This document shows, in pieces, positions 47,301 to 57,052 of a DNA stretch of 64,000 nucleotides. The position numbers and the translations under genes were made by a program. The stretch's first letter is position 1. Each line of letters begins with the position of its first letter. Under the pieces are notes generated by a model. The model was not told where the DNA came from, did no database searches, and saw nothing but the letters and a program-made list of their open reading frames with translations. The DNA comes from Conoideocrella luteorostrata (taxonomy: Eukaryota; Ascomycota; Sordariomycetes; Hypocreales; Clavicipitaceae): contig JASWJB010000002.1 in NCBI GenBank assembly GCA_032433595.1, positions 372,001 through 436,000 on the forward strand. The letters are read 5' to 3'.

Positions 47301-48737
47301 GCGTAGCATTTTAATCAGCGCCACTAGCAATGCTGCGTCGATCATTCTGTGGTGAAACACCAACTTGTCAAGCTGCTACTATTTCAGCCCGTATTGGTGC
47401 GCCCGCTATGTCTATCTCCTTGTGATAAATCCAGAACCTGTCCAATTTAACCGGAGACTTCTTTTGCCTGGTACAAACTTGTAAGTCGAGTTTACTTTGA
47501 GGTGGGACGGTGATATGCGATGGTCGGATCAAAACTTGACTCGCGGACACTCCGAATTACGGTTGCGACTCTACTTCCTCGACTCATAACTGCGTTTCAG
47601 CGTTTTCAGCATCCCAAACCATAATTAATAATATACTATAAAGATGTTCAAAGAGGAGACAATGGTTGCCGGCATGCGTAAGCGTGTATCAGACATGGGG
47701 TAATAAGAAGTAGCTTGATGTCTCTTAGAAGCCAATAATTTGTCGGTCGATATCTTAGCAACATTCGCTTGTGTCTCATACGAAGAGTTTAGAAAGAGTT
47801 CTATCGGCTAAAGAAGCCCAAGACCAAAGACTAAAAAGCTCACAGCATTTCCAATAATAATAGGTAATATACAATGGACGCAAACACTACTCCAGACTGC
47901 TCACAGTGATGGAATATTAAGTTACTACATTCTAGGTCTGTAATGACTTTTCTCTTCACACCACACCAGATACTATACCCAAAATTCTTAAGAGTATTAC
48001 AGTATCTAGAATAAAGATTTATTAGAGGATAGTATTATAGGTATTCATACATATTTTTAAGTCCTTGCTTAGGAAAGTATAGCTATGCTGTGTGGGCGGA
48101 AATGAGTCTCTAGGGTGGCTAAAATAGGTTCAATCAAAGTCCAAAAATTCACGTGGAAATACCTCAGTCACCTTGGAGGTTCTTTTCCGCCCACACAGTA
48201 GCAAAGGCGAAGATGCAGACACCACGTACTAGAATATAGCGACTTCCGTGACACACTCAAGAACTCACGGAATTTCTTATAAGACTAACTCAGAACCTTT
48301 TACAGAAAGTTGGGTACAATTAAGTAAGGAGCGATGGGGTTCTCATGCAGATACTCCGCAGCACATAGGGGTAATTATTAGAAATTGCGTTAATGTGTAA
48401 CCCACTATGATTTTCTTAAGTCTCCACATTTTTACTGGCATAAACTTGCAAAAGATTTCAATATAACTGCTATTTATTGCTGCTTAGACTATAATTCGAG
48501 ATGAAGCTGCTGCTTTTTAATTCTCGTACATCGACTTCTTCGCTGTTATTTTAAATTGTCAGCAGATGCGCTTGACAGCTGGCCAACCCAGTTCCGATTC
48601 TTACCTGTAATATCTAGCGAAAATCGCCAGGCATTACATTTTTTCCTGGTATCTCTGCACGAGCTTCGCCTGGGCCGCTACACCAAGACCACGAATATTA
48701 TCGGAGCGGGTAATTTCCAAAACTGTAAATTCTCACC
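44320..48737. other. Gene-poor, AT-rich sequence left of the HR-PKS relic
   Basis: No supported gene. A minus-strand frame at 44380-44619 lacks an ATG start. Base composition shifts to very AT-rich between about 47600 and 48550, consistent with old repeat DNA, possibly altered by repeat-induced mutation; this is a visual impression. The stretch 48600-48737 directly abuts the truncated PKS and may hold unrecognisable enoyl-reductase remnants. Confidence 0.5.
48088..48198. mobile_element. MITE-like element, 111 bp, with 15-bp perfect terminal inverted repeats
   Basis: CTGTGTGGGCGGAAA at 48088-48102 is exactly inverted at 48184-48198. The interior is non-coding, AT-rich and about 80 bp. TA dinucleotides lie close outside both ends but a clean target duplication is not evident. 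It could be a deletion derivative of a cut-and-paste transposon or a simple hairpin. Confidence 0.5.
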
Positions 48738-51658
48738 TTGAAGTTCAGACCAACAGCTTTGATTTGCATCTCTATTTCACCAGGAGCAACTGCCTCCGGG
48801 TGAGGTGGCACCTCATCCCAGAACAGTGTATCAGGGAGACCAGGTCGTCGTTGCTCAAGTTTTCCAACACTTGATACCTGAGATTCGTTCTGAGACAGCT
48901 CGTCTCTGACCTTAATGTAATGATAGCGACTGATGAGGCATCTTCCCTGTCGTACCGCCCATTCTGTGGTTGGATTAACGTCTGGCTCTTGAATTCGTTG
49001 TTCAAATTCATCTAACACCTCCACCATGATATTTAGCGCATTCGTCCCAAAGTCATCTAGCTCCACAGTTGCAAAGTCTAGGCTCATCTCAGTGCGTATG
49101 ACACGTGCAAGACCGTTTACCATCGCATATCGTGGATCCTGGCAAGATATTTGAGCGGCTGCTGTAACCCACAGTAGACCAATGTCCGATCCTTCCAGTT
49201 GTGTCAGTAATTTCTGGAAGTCTTCAAACTGACTCCTATTCAAATCGTGGAAGAAAGGCCCATCCAAATCTAGGACAGAAAGCATATCCTGTTTGGGAAG
49301 TGGCTTGGTGCTATCTTCAATAGCGTGCAAGTCAACCGCGTAGCTCCGATCCTCCAAGAATGCCCCTATGCTACGAGCACGGGACTGATGGAGGGAGGAG
49401 TAGAGCAACGTGACGCGTTGATTGTTTGTGACTATGCTGGCACCAGGTCTGGCAATGATGTTATTGTTGAGGTAGCCATCATAGATGGCTCTGCAGTCGC
49501 TGAACCCAGCTTGCTTAAGCTCCGCATCCCATCGTTCAAATGATACATAAGGCTGGGGATATCGATTATCGGCTTCGCCAAGCCACCAACCGGGAAGAAT
49601 ACCCATGACATAGTTGATCCACTTAGTTTCTAAATCCATACGTCAGAGGAAAAAGAAGAAGGCCGAATCATAGTGAATGACTTACTTGGTGCAAGCTCCT
49701 GGAGGAGCAATCGACCTTGCTGCGTACATTTGCAAGAGTTTCTTGCAGCGATGGCGTTGCTTGTAGGACCTATCACATCAATACATGATAAGTGACTATT
49801 TCTATCAGTCCAACATGTATGAATAACTTACATTACAGGCAATAATCAAGTCGTACGACTCTGCCTCATATCCTTGTTCAGTAGGATCTTTCGTTATGTC
49901 CAAGACCGAGTAGTTGATGGCAGAGTAATTTTCAAACCGCTTCTTAGCTGCGCAAAAGAACCCGGAACTCACGTCGGTATATGTATACGAGAAGTACATG
50001 CGCTCTCCATATGTTGATTTCGGCGCTGGCAAAACGGTTGCGGTAGTACCACCTGTTCCTGCGCCTATTTCAAGCACCCTGAGATTTGGTTTTCGATGAG
50101 CGATTAGGCCAAGGTAGGCGTTATAATCTGTGTTTTGCATGAAATCGTAGAGTAAATGCAAAACATTGTCTTCCATTAGTAACCCCAATTCTTGAGTGTC
50201 GCCAGAGAAAATTTCAACACAGCTATTTAAGATCCGGTACATTGCTGTAGCAGTCGCCGAGGCATCAGTCTGCTGTAGGACCGAATACATACTGTCCACA
50301 GCCCGTGATAGGTCAAAATCTGTGCCTTGAAACAATAGTTTGTCTTCAGCTTTGATTCCAGAATAGCCGCTAGCAGAAATATCTTTCGCTATAGATTGAA
50401 GCCAATTCTTGTATTGGGAAATGTGCTTTCTTGTTGGCACTAGATCTCGGATTTTTGCTGCAGTCATCAGCATACATGCCGCTGAGAACTTGTCTAGTAG
50501 CTCATGTACCTCACTTCGGTCTTTCGCCTGATAGATGAGATTCGAGACATCCTTAATGAGGTTGACATCCTCCCTCCACTCAAGCTCAACTGCAGCGTGC
50601 GGATCTTGACTTTGGTTATCTGACATATCAAGATTGTTTGACATTTGGAGGCCGACGATTTCAATACAAACTTGGTCTCCTGATATAGCTGTCACGTCAC
50701 CTGACATGCCGTCTTTCAACCGTTCATCTCCACGAGCTTCAATAGTTATCTTGTTTTCAACTGGCATGCTGACATAAATCTCTTCCATATAGGTCGGGAT
50801 ACCCATTTGCCGGAAACGACGCGTAAGTCCGTAATACATGGCTGGCGCGAGAGCTTGCATCAAGCAATCCATCGTTACGGGATGGACATTGTAGCACGAC
50901 TCGCCATCACAAATATCATTCTCGATGGTTGCCACCACTTTACGTTCCGTGGGGTGAGCGCTCATGTTAGTGAGACCCATAAACCTTGGACCGTAATCCA
51001 AGCCCATAACTTTCATCTTGTGATACCACGAGCGCCGAGACAATGCCCTAGGTAGTGCCTGAATGCTACGAGGCGGGTGCTCTCTATCATTACCGGGAGA
51101 TACCTGTCCGGCTATGTGCTTGATCCACGACCCGTTGTTATACGAAAGCATAGTAAAATTGTACCACTTTGAATCCAATGACGTAGTCAGAGGCGCCTTG
51201 TGTAAGTGCGTAATAACCTCGGTATCCTGGCCTTGACGCATCACTAGTGCTGCCTTGATACTGACTCTCCGACAAGTAAACGCAGCCGAACCGGATAGTT
51301 GGCGTATTGCCTCTCCGGCCATGCAAATATATCCCACACCGGGGAACACAACGTCTCCAGCAACTTCGTGCTCTCTGATCCACGGCCCAACATCGAGACG
51401 TAATATGTTTCTCCAGTTGGGGCTTTGATCGGTGCTTTCCAAAACCCGAGAACCCAGAAGATCGTGGTGTGGGAACTGCCGCAAGCGCCATTCTGCAGCC
51501 AGCCGACTTTCCAGCGAAAGAGGCTCTTCATAATGCCAAGGATATAAAGGAAGATCTGGCAGAAACTTTCCATGCTTAAAAATAGTTTGGAGATGGCGGA
51601 GTAGTGGCGTTGCTTGGAGATGTTGGGCTGTTGATGTCGTCGGCACGATCCCAAGTGG
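48738..51658 (-). pseudogene. Truncated highly reducing polyketide synthase (linker-DH-MT, start of ER)
   Basis: Coding-like sequence begins, without a start codon, in the AT-DH linker (LPDLPLYPWHYEEPLSLESR). It continues through a dehydratase domain with the active-site pattern HEVAGDVVFP and a C-methyltransferase with LRVLEIGAGTGGTTATVLP. Introns at about 49771-49832 and 49628-49684 have GTAAGT donors and join the MT to a KTKWINYVMGILPGWW segment. The frame fails in the small exon near 49716-49727: residues before (TLANV) and after (GRLLLQELAP) read in different frames, as if about 13 nt were lost. The sequence ends at 48738, at the opening of the enoyl reductase (EIEMQIKAVGLNFK). KS, AT, most of ER, KR and ACP are absent, so it cannot make a polyketide. 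A stop codon lies at 51659-51661 immediately upstream. It is divergent from the intact type III PKS. Confidence 0.88.
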
Positions 51659-52202
51659 CTAGAGGCTCAATGGCGTCCTTTGCGGACAAGATGTTCAAAT
51701 TCATAGGGGTAGACATTGCGCTGGGGCGTGTGTGATCTTGGAATATTGTTGACTGCTAGGGTCGGCTCCTTTCTTCCCATAGTCTGTCTGTTCTGCGGTA
51801 ATTGTAATTTTTACCATTTACAACACAAAGGGGCGGTACCAGGGGCATTGCAGCACGTCACTCCCTTGATTGCTGTCCCCTCTCTCTCGACCTGACTACC
51901 ATTTTGTTATTGTATCCAGCCCCGTCTTACTGTGATTCTTTAGCTGTTGATAGAAAGACGCTAACAGACGGGAGTCGGCAATCCGAACCGGTCCCCGTAC
52001 AGTCGGCATTCGGACATCCGGCTAAGGCTAACAGGGAAGAGTAAGTAAGGCTGACGGAGAATTAAAAAAGATAAGAACGGATTGTGTAGATACATGCACA
52101 AAGAATGTAGAAGTATAACAAGATGCAACCTTAAATCAAAGTTGTTGCTGTCCAGCTCTACTAGGTCTCACAATCTTTACAACAAACCAGCATTGGCCAG
52201 AA
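51659..52202. promoter_or_regulatory. Bidirectional promoter region between the HR-PKS relic and the type III PKS
   Basis: 544 bp between two outward-facing genes. Contains the CGGACATCCG palindrome, separately listed, about 183 bp upstream of the type III PKS start. Confidence 0.6.
52011..52020. promoter_or_regulatory. Candidate Zn2Cys6 binding site CGGACATCCG (copy 1)
   Basis: Inverted CGG triplets with a 4-bp spacer, in the PKS bidirectional promoter. The identical 10-mer recurs at 54415 and 56812. Inverted CGG repeats are the usual target of Zn2Cys6 dimers; the regulator at 61500-63010 is the obvious candidate. Confidence 0.55.
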
Positions 52203-53503
52203 ATGAGACCCGACGTGCCAAGCTCACTTGGGGTTCAATATCCAGCCTATAAGCTCGGTCCGGAGAAGTTGGATCAGTTTGCTCAACGGTTTTACGACGT
52301 CAATGCCCCTGGGTAAGTGCGCGTTCTGACCCATTGCTGATCTCGTCGTTTCGTATAGTTACTCAGATCAAACCACACTGTTATCTAGGTTGCAGAAGCT
52401 CCTGCAAATTAACCGCTCAACAGGCATAGAAAAAAGGTCTGCTATCCGAGCTTATGAGTCAGGTTTTGCAGCCCAATCCAAGGCCCCAACTATTACCGAT
52501 TTAGATGAGCTCTATCGCCAGGCAGGCGTCGACTTGGCCGCCCAGGCTTGCAGGAAAGCACTACGAGCATCTAACATTCATGGCTCGCAAATAACACATA
52601 CAATTGGTGTTACTTGCACGAACCAAGGCAGTCCTGGATACGATCTACTGGTGGACCGCAAGCTGGGCCTTTCGCCCACCGTGGATCGCATGCTGCTTCA
52701 TGGGGTGGGATGCGCGGGTGGCCTTTCCATCATGCGAGCAGCCGCGCAGGTTGCTACTTTGAGAAAAAAGTCAGCGAGAATTCTGGCTTTTGCCTGCGAG
52801 CTGTGCACGCCTAACGTCCGTCATGACTTGGCTGAGGCAGAGAGCTGCAAGGACCCGGGCAACATCACAATCGCTGCTGCACTGTTTTCGGATTCTGCGG
52901 CTGCTTTTGTATTATGCAATGAGTACGCGATACTTGAATGTGATTATGAAGTCAAACCGCTTCTTGAGCTCGTTGAATGGGGTAATGCGACCATCCCAGA
53001 TACCCTTCAGCACATGGCCTTTTATACCAGCATCGATGGTTCGTACAGGGTCAACCATTTGCATGCATGAAACATCCGAAAAGCAAGTACTGATGAGATG
53101 GTGTTTAGGTTTCCGCACTGCGTTGACAAGAAATGTGCCAGAGTATGTAAAAGACGCTATTCTGCCAATGTTTGAGAAGCTGGTACCCTCTTACATGGCA
53201 CAGTTGGGACTCGATTCCAGCAGAGTCTTAACAACCGACGACTTCAGCTGGGCTTTACATCCTGGCGGAGAAGCTATAATCGATGGCGCAAGAGACACTG
53301 TCGGCCTCAGCGACAAGCAACTGCAAGCCAGTCGGGAGATATACCGCACTCATGGCAACTCATCGAGCCCTACTGTTCTGGTAGTCCTAGACCGAATCCG
53401 TAGTGCAGAGAAAACGAGAGATCACGTCGTAGCCACTTCATTTGGTCCGGGTCTGGCAATAGAAATGGCCATGTTGAGGTGGTGTGAAAGAGAAGACGAG
53501 TGA
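52203..53503 (+). CDS. Type III polyketide synthase (chalcone synthase-like)
   Basis: Three exons: 52203-52312, 52389-53038 and 53109-53503 (introns 76 nt, donor GTAAGT; 70 nt, donor GTTCGT, branch CTGAT), giving 384 residues, the family's usual length. The catalytic triad is complete: Cys145 in HGVGCAGGL, His304 in WALHPGGEA and Asn337 in [17 protein letters not shown] and the C-terminal [13 protein letters not shown] also match. These enzymes extend an acyl-CoA or ACP-delivered acyl starter with malonyl-CoA and cyclise it to alkylresorcinols, resorcylic acids or alkylpyrones. An alternative acceptor at 52358 would give a 46-nt intron and add 10 residues, but the chosen junction ([16 protein letters not shown]) fits the family better. 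It is the only intact biosynthetic core gene of the locus, next to a dead HR-PKS. I see no lesion. Confidence 0.93.
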
Positions 53504-53823
53504 TCTTTCTAAACTTGGAGACTGCTCAGAACAATGGTGAAAGTACCGCTAACGAGCAGATATAGGTTTTATTTATTTTTAGTATCTACTCATGTAGGGA
53601 TAAGAATTATCAATTTGTAGGCCCTCAATATGTTCGTGCCCGAGCAAAACCTGCGGTCGATATCAACCCCAGACAGCATATTGCGTGCAAAACAAGATGT
53701 AAGAGCGGCGACGTGAATAAACAAATTTTCAACGGCCCGAGCCGTAAAATTCTAAGCACAGCTCGAATAATAGGACCTATGTGATAGATGGCCAGAGCAA
53801 GCGCAATCTGGCCTTCCAAGACT

Positions 53824-54030
53824 GCTATTATTGGAATCTTGCCGCCAAGCACACAACGAGAGCACGGAGCGAGTCACGTGGTCACCTTTCGGCCACCCTA
53901 TTTATACGAATATCGTAGGCATCGTATCTTGACTTGTTTTTCCCCTCTTAGATAGACAGAGATTATTATTGAATATATTGCATTTGAAGCTGATGATCTA
54001 TATCATTGCACAACCCTGTGCAACCCACAG
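53824..54030 (+). repeat. Left arm of an imperfect inverted repeat
   Basis: Matches the reverse complement of 54770-54968. The best core, 53968-54030, is 63 bp with four mismatches (94 percent). Further shared blocks are GCCGCCAAGCAC, GTCACGTGGTCACCTT and TATTTATACG, separated by indels. The TATA-like element and leader inside the arm suggest that a gene 5' region was duplicated. Confidence 0.8.
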
Positions 54031-54414
54031 CTATCCCGATATCTGAGTCACCCGTAGGGACACGTCGATGGAGCAGCGCAACAACGATCAAGTTGGTAAC
54101 CAGTAGTAGCAGCCCATATTGTCGAATAACTGCGTGCGCGCCCACGGTTGAGGTCTATCAAGGGTTGAGGACGGCGCTATAATAAATCCGATAATGGCTG
54201 GGGTTTCAATAAGAAGGTGCATGACAAAGCCGCTGTTTTTGTAACGGGCCGCCATCGTTCAAAAGGAGGACTAGATACGATCATATACTCAATATATGAA
54301 CCTATTAATGAATTACTGTAACTAAAGGAAGCATGCACTCTTGTTAACACTTCCTAGGGGCATGCATTTTATATGGACCCCTGATTGTCCGATTGGTCCG
54401 ACACCCGGCAGACC

Positions 54415-54424
54415 CGGACATCCG
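54415..54424. promoter_or_regulatory. Candidate Zn2Cys6 binding site CGGACATCCG (copy 2)
   Basis: Exact second copy, located in the spacer of the inverted repeat rather than in front of a surviving gene. It may mark the promoter of a lost cluster gene. Confidence 0.45.
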
Positions 54425-54769
54425 ACGATGGATTTAAGTTTCTTACGAACATGAATAGCTATTCTTTAGGCTTTGAAGCGAGATAATACGATTACAGGTT
54501 CCGTTTGGCGGGAAACTACGCGATTAGCGCTTCAGCGCGTACTACTAGTAGTATACTCAAAACTCCTTGAAAAAGTTGACCATCGAGGCTCACATCGACA
54601 ATACGTGGTGGGTAGCTCGCTTGATATGTGGACTTATCGTGGCAAATTGAACAAATATAACGATATTCTACTTTGTCAAGCCCACCCACACTCCCTGCGC
54701 AACGGAACAAGTCAAAGTCAAGTCTTCCGTCCAAGGTTTACCGTCATCTCGGCTCTCGATAGTCGAATA

Positions 54770-54968
54770 CTGTGGGTTGCACAGGGTTGTGCAATGATCA
54801 TGATCATCGGCTTCAAATGCAATATATTCAATAGTAGTCGGGTTCGTTATCTAAGAAGAAGAAAAGAAGTCATAGTGGAAGGCGCGGTATCGCCGTATAA
54901 ATATCGTGGCTTGAAGGTGACCACGTGACAGGCTTTGTGGTGCTTGGCGGCGATATTCCAACAAATAC
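54770..54968 (-). repeat. Right arm of the imperfect inverted repeat
   Basis: Inverted copy of 53824-54030, spacer about 740 bp. Its outer end reaches the region where the P450 C-terminus should be, so the duplication probably replaced or disrupted the gene's 3' end. Confidence 0.8.
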
Positions 54969-56637
54969 TGCTGGAGTAGTCGCACAAGTACATAACTTGT
55001 CTCGACTGTTGCGAATTGTTGACCTGCCGGTTTTTTTTTTTTTTTCGTTTTAGCTCAATTCTGTCTGAGATGTGTAGCAGAAGTTGGAGCAAGTAAAACA
55101 TACCAGGACAAATCCTCTGCCCCGCATTGAAGGGAAGATACTCAAACGTAGGTCGAGCCTTCTCCCAGCGTTCTGGGCAAAACTGGTGGGCATCCGAACC
55201 CCAGATATCCTCTCTTCTGTGCATTGAAAAAACCTGATAGACTATAAGCTGCCCTGCGCGGATGAAAATCGGGCTCATGCCATCTTTGCCACCACCCCGT
55301 GGCAGGACGGTATCCCTTTTTGCTACCCTCGTGTTGAGTGGCACCGGAGGATACATTCGTAGCGTCTCTTTTATAATTCGATTTAACCAGGTCATATGCT
55401 TGAGATCTTCAAATGTCGGTAAGCGACCATTCAGTTGGTCTTGTACCTCCTGACGCAGCTTCGCCTGATATTCTGGTCGTCTCGCGAGTTCAAACACTGC
55501 TGCGCTCATAAGACAGGCCGATGAGTCTCTGGCAGCGACCACTAAAGATCATGATGGTAAGCTACAGAGATTTCCAGGGCGGATAAAAATGTTGAGTGTC
55601 GGTTCTTACGAGTGTTCAAAGCTTGATCACGGATCTCTTTAGCCCCAACACCATCTCGAGCGAGTGCATTTAAGAACGTATAGCGCTCTTCACCTTCCTC
55701 AACCTGGCCTTCTGCAAGCCCTTGTGCACCTCCTCTTTCTTTATGCCAGGTGCGAGCGTCATCGATCACTTTCGCAACAATATTATCGACGTAGTCGTGC
55801 ACATACCTGCATGCCTCAGAGTATTCGCGGTCAATATAGAATCTTGCAAACTTGCCCAGTCGAATTCTCTGAGCGATACCACTGGTACCCTTGTCATATG
55901 CCCAAGCGAATCTTTCCGCCACTGAGTCCGCACTGGGTTGCACGAGGTTGCTCGAGTAACCCAACAGCATTTCGGTGCCCGTATCCATCGTCTGCAGGGT
56001 TAGAGAAATTATCAAAGTCAGTGGTCATTGGACGTATAGAGGCGTATTCAGTTTTGACCTAACAAAGCGGAACGCGCGTTCCTGAAAGTCGAATACAGTT
56101 CCGTCAGCCGGCATGTGGTCTAGCAGATGCTGGAAATGCGTCTCGAACAAATCCAAATTGGCAACTTGTTTGCGTGTAAAGTTCGGCTTCACAAGCGCAC
56201 GACCATATTCCCAGTCGTGTCCGTCCGCATTGAATACGCCTATTCCCAGCAATTCTTTGGAATTATCTCGTCGTCGTTGTCCAACCTCAAAGTCATCGAA
56301 CTTGGTGACAAGAACAGCCTGAATGTTTTTAGGCTCGTTTGTGAAAAATCACGTAGTCGCCCATTAAGTTCGTGCCAAAGGTACTCCCGACTTGTTGGAA
56401 CCACTTCTGGTACATTTCCAGTTCCTGTTTTCGTTCTCCTGCCTCATTGAGTTCCCAGAAGCGATCCAGTCCGAGTATTGGGTCCTTTTGCGGCGACAGC
56501 CGGAGACGTCGTCAGCCATGCTTGCTTTTGAATCGTTGATAGCGCACGTACCAAGAGATATACTGCCATGAGTAGTAAGAGAGAAGGAGACCGACAGCAG
56601 CACTGCCGAGGCTAATAAAGTCGTGGCATCTGACCAT
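54940..56637 (-). pseudogene. CYP52-type cytochrome P450, disabled
   Basis: The start at ATG 56637 gives a membrane anchor (GSAAVGLLLSYYSW) and a linker ending RFKSKHG. The next codon is TGA (56512-56514) where the family has Cys, and a five-T run (56344-56348) shifts the frame by +1. Beyond this the gene reads well. It shows [20 protein letters not shown], introns 55992-56063 and 55542-55609, the I-helix AARDSSA, ExxR in KETLRMYPP and the heme signature [10 protein letters not shown] ending at 55104. The remaining C-terminal part after the heme loop is not recognisable; the right inverted-repeat arm lies there. CYP52 enzymes hydroxylate alkyl chains, which would suit tailoring of an alkylresorcinol-type product. 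At least three independent lesions make a functional protein very unlikely. Confidence 0.88.
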
Positions 56638-57052
56638 CACTTATTCTTGAATCTCTTTCAATAGGAGGCAAAGCAAATTTTGAATTGAGTTGAATCGACA
56701 GCAAGCCTGATGGTACCCGACTTTATATTCTGCATTTGAAGAAACAGAGTATGATACGTGCTCAAGTTATCGTTCTTCAAGAATAGGAGTGGAGAGGAGG
56801 TGGCTCATGTTCGGATGTCCGAACTCATGACCGGCTTAGTTATATCACTGACCTAACAAACATCTTCAGTGTGGGCAAAATATCACAGAGCCTTAATTTC
56901 TTAGGTAAATGAAACAGATGAATATTACTTTGTCCGCACGCATGATTCGGAACCGCGTCACGTCATTGCGGAAGGTTTGTCGCCCAGGACGTTGCAAAAC
57001 CACTTTTGAACCTCTCATCTTCTACACTGTCCTTTTTTACCGGAGTGGCAAA
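56638..57052. promoter_or_regulatory. Bidirectional promoter region of the P450 and MFS relics
   Basis: About 415 bp between two outward-facing genes, containing the third exact copy of the 10-bp inverted CGG motif. Confidence 0.55.
56812..56821. promoter_or_regulatory. Candidate Zn2Cys6 binding site CGGATGTCCG (copy 3, reverse orientation)
   Basis: Reverse complement of the 52011 and 54415 sites, with flanks extending the dyad to TTCGGATGTCCGAA. Lies 175 bp upstream of the P450 start and about 230 bp upstream of the MFS start. Confidence 0.55.

Larger units (their letters stand above)
53504..54939. other. Intergenic between the type III PKS and the P450 relic, dominated by an inverted duplication
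   Basis: Holds two imperfect inverted-repeat arms (listed separately) and the second CGGACATCCG site in their spacer. A 75-codon hydrophobic minus-strand frame at 53625-53852 has no family match. Confidence 0.55.

Noticed and set aside
52359..52388. Alternative 46-nt first intron of the type III PKS that adds these 30 bases to exon 2
   Set aside because: In frame with a good branch point, but the added residues break the family's conserved spacing before LQINRSTGI; kept only as an alternative.
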